Source: an uncultured Acidimicrobiaceae bacterium (lineage in GTDB: Bacteria > Actinomycetota > Acidimicrobiia > Acidimicrobiales > RAAP-2). Taken from it: a stretch of DNA of 6,704 nucleotides. The notes under the pieces are model-generated. The model was not told the DNA's origin, did no database searches, and saw nothing but the letters and a program-made list of their open reading frames with translations. Positions 5,243 through 6,704 of this stretch are shown piece after piece (the first letter of the stretch is position 1; each line of letters begins with the position of its first letter). Where the stretch lies: positions 1-6,704 of the forward strand of contig CALAYR010000170.1 of NCBI GenBank assembly GCA_937894805.1. The letters run 5' to 3'. A program made the position numbers and the translations under genes.

Positions 5243-6252
5243 GGAGCGATGCCAATCCGACTTAGTCCCGCGGCTTCGTCGAAACCGAGCGCGACGTTCG
5301 CGGCCTGGACCGCTTGACCTGCGGCCCCCTTCGTCAAATTATCTAATGAACTCATGGCAATCAACCAGCCCGTACGTGGATCAACGGTGGCGCTCACGAA
5401 ACAGAGGTTGCTGCCCACGGCATCCTTAAGTGATGGTGGATTGGGTGTCACCACAATGAAAGGGTCATCGGCGTACGCCTCTCGCAGGGTTTCTAAGGCG
5501 ACTTCCGCGGTGATGTTCATTTTCATACGGCCATAGGCGGTCACCAGCATGCCCCGACTCACCGGTACGAGATGGGGCGTGAAGAGAAGCTCGGCACCTA
5601 GCTCTTGCTGCATTTCGATGGTGTGACGGTGACTCAACAGACCGTAGGCCTCGGCGTTGCCATGGAGTCGGGGAAAGTGCAGTCGGTCACTGGGCGTACG
5701 ACCCGCACCAGAAACGCCGCTAAGGGCATTCACCACAATGCCCGTGGTGTCGATGACGTTGCGATCGATAAATGGCGCGAGGGCCAGCGTCGTCGCTGTC
5801 GGGTAACAACCGGGTGCTGCGACGAGTTGTGCGTCTCGCAGTTCACTCCGATGGCGCTCCACGAGACCGTAGACCGCGATTTTGAGCAATTCCGGGTTGG
5901 CGTGAGCGTGGCCATACCATGCTTCGTACTCGGCCGGATCTTTGATGCGATAGTCGGCACCAAGGTCGATAACTACTCGACCCTGTTCGAGGAGACGGGG
6001 AACCAGGGCCTGGCTGGTGCCATGAGGCAGAGCCAAGAAGACCACCTCGGCGTGACTTGAAAACACGTCTTCGGTCGATCCGTAGACCTCGGTCGGGAAT
6101 CGTCCCGCTAACGATGGGACGTGACTGGCCACCGACTTCCCGGCCGCACTCTCACCGGTCATTAAGACCAGTGAGAGGTAGGGGTGGTCGGCAATCAACC
6201 GAACCAGTTCAGATCCGGCGTAGCCTGAGGCTCCAACAACGGCAGTTTGCAT
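5239..6252 (-). CDS. argC: N-acetyl-gamma-glutamyl-phosphate reductase
   Basis: This enzyme uses NADPH to reduce N-acetylglutamyl phosphate, made by ArgB, to N-acetylglutamate semialdehyde. The 337 residues match the family. Visible features are the Rossmann dinucleotide loop GASGYAGSE (7-15), FLALPHG (72-78), DLGADYRI (96-103), the catalytic cysteine in APGCYPT (146-152, Cys149), SGVSGAGR (178-185), SHRHTIEM (207-214, with the probable catalytic His210), PHLVPVSRGM (226-235) and a C-terminal DNLTKGAAGQAVQ (304-316) segment. The start MQTAVVGASGY is family-like. No Shine-Dalgarno precedes it, and the predicted -10 puts transcription initiation at or within two bases of the A of ATG, so the mRNA may be leaderless. 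It is the first gene of the operon, and tandem ARG boxes lie immediately upstream. Confidence 0.97.
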   Translation of the reverse strand: MQTAVVGASGYAGSELVRLIADHPYLSLVLMTGESAAGKSVASHVPSLAGRFPTEVYGSTEDVFSSHAEVVFLALPHGTSQALVPRLLEQGRVVIDLGADYRIKDPAEYEAWYGHAHANPELLKIAVYGLVERHRSELRDAQLVAAPGCYPTATTLALAPFIDRNVIDTTGIVVNALSGVSGAGRTPSDRLHFPRLHGNAEAYGLLSHRHTIEMQQELGAELLFTPHLVPVSRGMLVTAYGRMKMNITAEVALETLREAYADDPFIVVTPNPPSLKDAVGSNLCFVSATVDPRTGWLIAMSSLDNLTKGAAGQAVQAANVALGFDEAAGLSRIGIAP

Positions 6253-6270
6253 ATTGCTATTTTATGCACA
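6253..6270. promoter_or_regulatory. ARG box 1 (argC-proximal ArgR operator)
   Basis: The core TGCTATTTTATGCA (6255-6268) is a TGC-N8-GCA near-palindrome. Placed in the 18-bp E. coli frame WNTGAATWWWWATTCANW it agrees at 12 of the 16 defined positions by my count. It covers the predicted argC -10 region and ends one base before the argC start codon, an ideal site for repression. Confidence 0.75.
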
Positions 6271-6289
6271 AATCTGCTGTTTATTGCAA
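6259..6289 (-). promoter_or_regulatory. Predicted argC operon promoter
   Basis: On the minus strand TTGCAA (6289-6284) serves as -35, with TAAAAT (6264-6259, 19-bp spacer) or the overlapping CATAAA (6266-6261, 17-bp spacer) as -10. These predict initiation at about 6252 or 6254, at or two bases before the argC ATG. Both hexamers lie inside ARG boxes, as expected for ArgR repression. The hexamers were chosen by eye. Confidence 0.55.
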
Positions 6290-6290
6290 G
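6273..6290. promoter_or_regulatory. ARG box 2 (distal ArgR operator)
   Basis: The core TGCTGTTTATTGCA (6275-6288) has the same TGC-N8-GCA form as box 1, offset by exactly 20 bp. As 18-bp boxes the two are 2 bp apart, close to the 2-3 bp separation of classical ArgR operators bound by one hexamer. It matches the consensus less well (about 10 of 16) and covers the predicted argC -35. It ends eight bases before the transporter start. Confidence 0.7.
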
Positions 6291-6298
6291 TAGGGTAG

Positions 6299-6704
6299 AT
6301 GTCACGTCGAGGCTGGATGCTGTTCTTAGTAGTGAGCTCCCTCTGGGGCCTCCCCTATTTCATGATCAGGATTGCCGTTCGAGAACTCGATCCGGTCAGC
6401 GTGGTCTTGGGGCGTACATTGCCAGCAGCCCTGGTTTTACTCCCAATTGCTTGGTATTCCGGGGCGCTTAGAACACTTCGAGGACACATGAAGTGGCTCG
6501 TTCTCTACACCGTGGTGGAGTTTGGCATTCCCTGGTACCTCATGGCGAGCGCCGAGCAACACGTCACGAGCTCGCTGGCCAGCCTCATAATTTGCGCCAC
6601 TCCCCTGATTTCCATCGTGATTGCCAAGGTGCTCCATCCCCAAAAGACCATTGGCCGGCAACGCCTGATTGGTCTCGCGTTAGGCAGTGTTGGCGTGCTG
6701 ACGC
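6299..6704 (+). CDS. DMT-superfamily (EamA/RhaT-type) transporter, N-terminal part
   Basis: The open frame runs without stop to the right edge, giving 135 residues of what is normally a ~300-residue, ten-helix inner-membrane carrier with two EamA repeats. Hydrophobic segments lie at about residues 6-26, 33-54, 66-84, 92-111 and 121-135, separated by short basic or polar loops, the spacing of one EamA repeat. MSRRGW followed by SSLWGLPYFMIRIAV (13-27), an RTLPAALVLLP helix (39-49) and SSLASLIICATPL (91-103) are typical. Substrates vary widely in this family (amino acids, metabolites, drugs), so none is assigned. The upstream AGGG (6292-6295) is too close to be a good Shine-Dalgarno; ATG 6317, with GAGG at 6309-6312, is an alternative start. 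It is divergent from argC across 46 bp and may share ArgR control. Confidence 0.85.
   Translation, partial: MSRRGWMLFLVVSSLWGLPYFMIRIAVRELDPVSVVLGRTLPAALVLLPIAWYSGALRTLRGHMKWLVLYTVVEFGIPWYLMASAEQHVTSSLASLIICATPLISIVIAKVLHPQKTIGRQRLIGLALGSVGVLT

Noticed and set aside
5605..6060. 151-codon plus-strand open frame
   Set aside because: It lies entirely antisense to argC, whose conserved motifs explain the sequence; the translation is Arg/Cys-rich and resembles no known protein.
6291..6296. TAGGGT as the -10 of the transporter promoter
   Set aside because: It repeats the hexamer of the 16S promoter, but it would place initiation inside the start codon of the chosen frame and has no matching -35; kept only as a reason to consider the later ATG at 6317.
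1..6704. CRISPR arrays, insertion sequences, tRNA genes, phage or defence genes
   Set aside because: No spaced direct repeats, transposase motifs, terminal inverted repeats or tRNA-like folds were seen; nearly all of the window is accounted for by arg genes, the 16S leader and one transporter.

Overview
The window holds a compact arginine-biosynthesis operon on the minus strand. It is followed co-directionally by the promoter, leader and first ~49 bases of a 16S rRNA gene, and preceded by the 5' part of a divergent DMT/EamA-type transporter gene on the plus strand. Fairly high GC, tightly coupled genes, an ArgR/AhrC regulator inside the operon, TGC-type ARG boxes and a 16S leader motif with a CCTTGAAAAC core all suggest an actinobacterial lineage, possibly Acidimicrobiia-like. 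That placement is an inference from gene order and motif style. The 49 bases of 16S are too conserved to settle it.

Layout, left to right: 1-49, 5' end of 16S rRNA (minus). 50-332, predicted pre-16S leader with at least six hairpins. 339-368, probable rRNA promoter. 369-458, short spacer without a clear terminator. 459-6252, argH, argG, argR, argF, argB and argC, all minus, so transcribed as argC-argB-argF-argR-argG-argH. 6253-6298, a 46-bp divergent control region with two tandem ARG boxes over a predicted argC promoter. 6299-6704, start of a DMT-family transporter (plus), cut by the window edge.

The genes encode N-acetylglutamate kinase (ArgB), N-acetylglutamyl-phosphate reductase (ArgC), ornithine carbamoyltransferase (ArgF), argininosuccinate synthase (ArgG), argininosuccinate lyase (ArgH) and the arginine-responsive repressor ArgR. 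Every junction is either a 4-nt start/stop overlap (ATGA at C-B, B-F and G-H; GTGA at F-R) or a 2-nt gap (R-G), so this reads as one polycistronic, translationally coupled unit. argJ and argD, which commonly lie at C-B and B-F in actinobacteria, are absent from the cluster with no remnant. The acetylation, deacetylation and aminotransferase steps must therefore be encoded elsewhere or the pathway is incomplete. ArgB lacks the N-terminal helix of arginine-inhibited kinases.

I see no exotic system here. The points worth a second look are the missing argJ/argD together with the short ArgB, the paired ARG boxes on a probably leaderless argC promoter shared with a transporter, and the highly structured 16S leader placed directly after argH.
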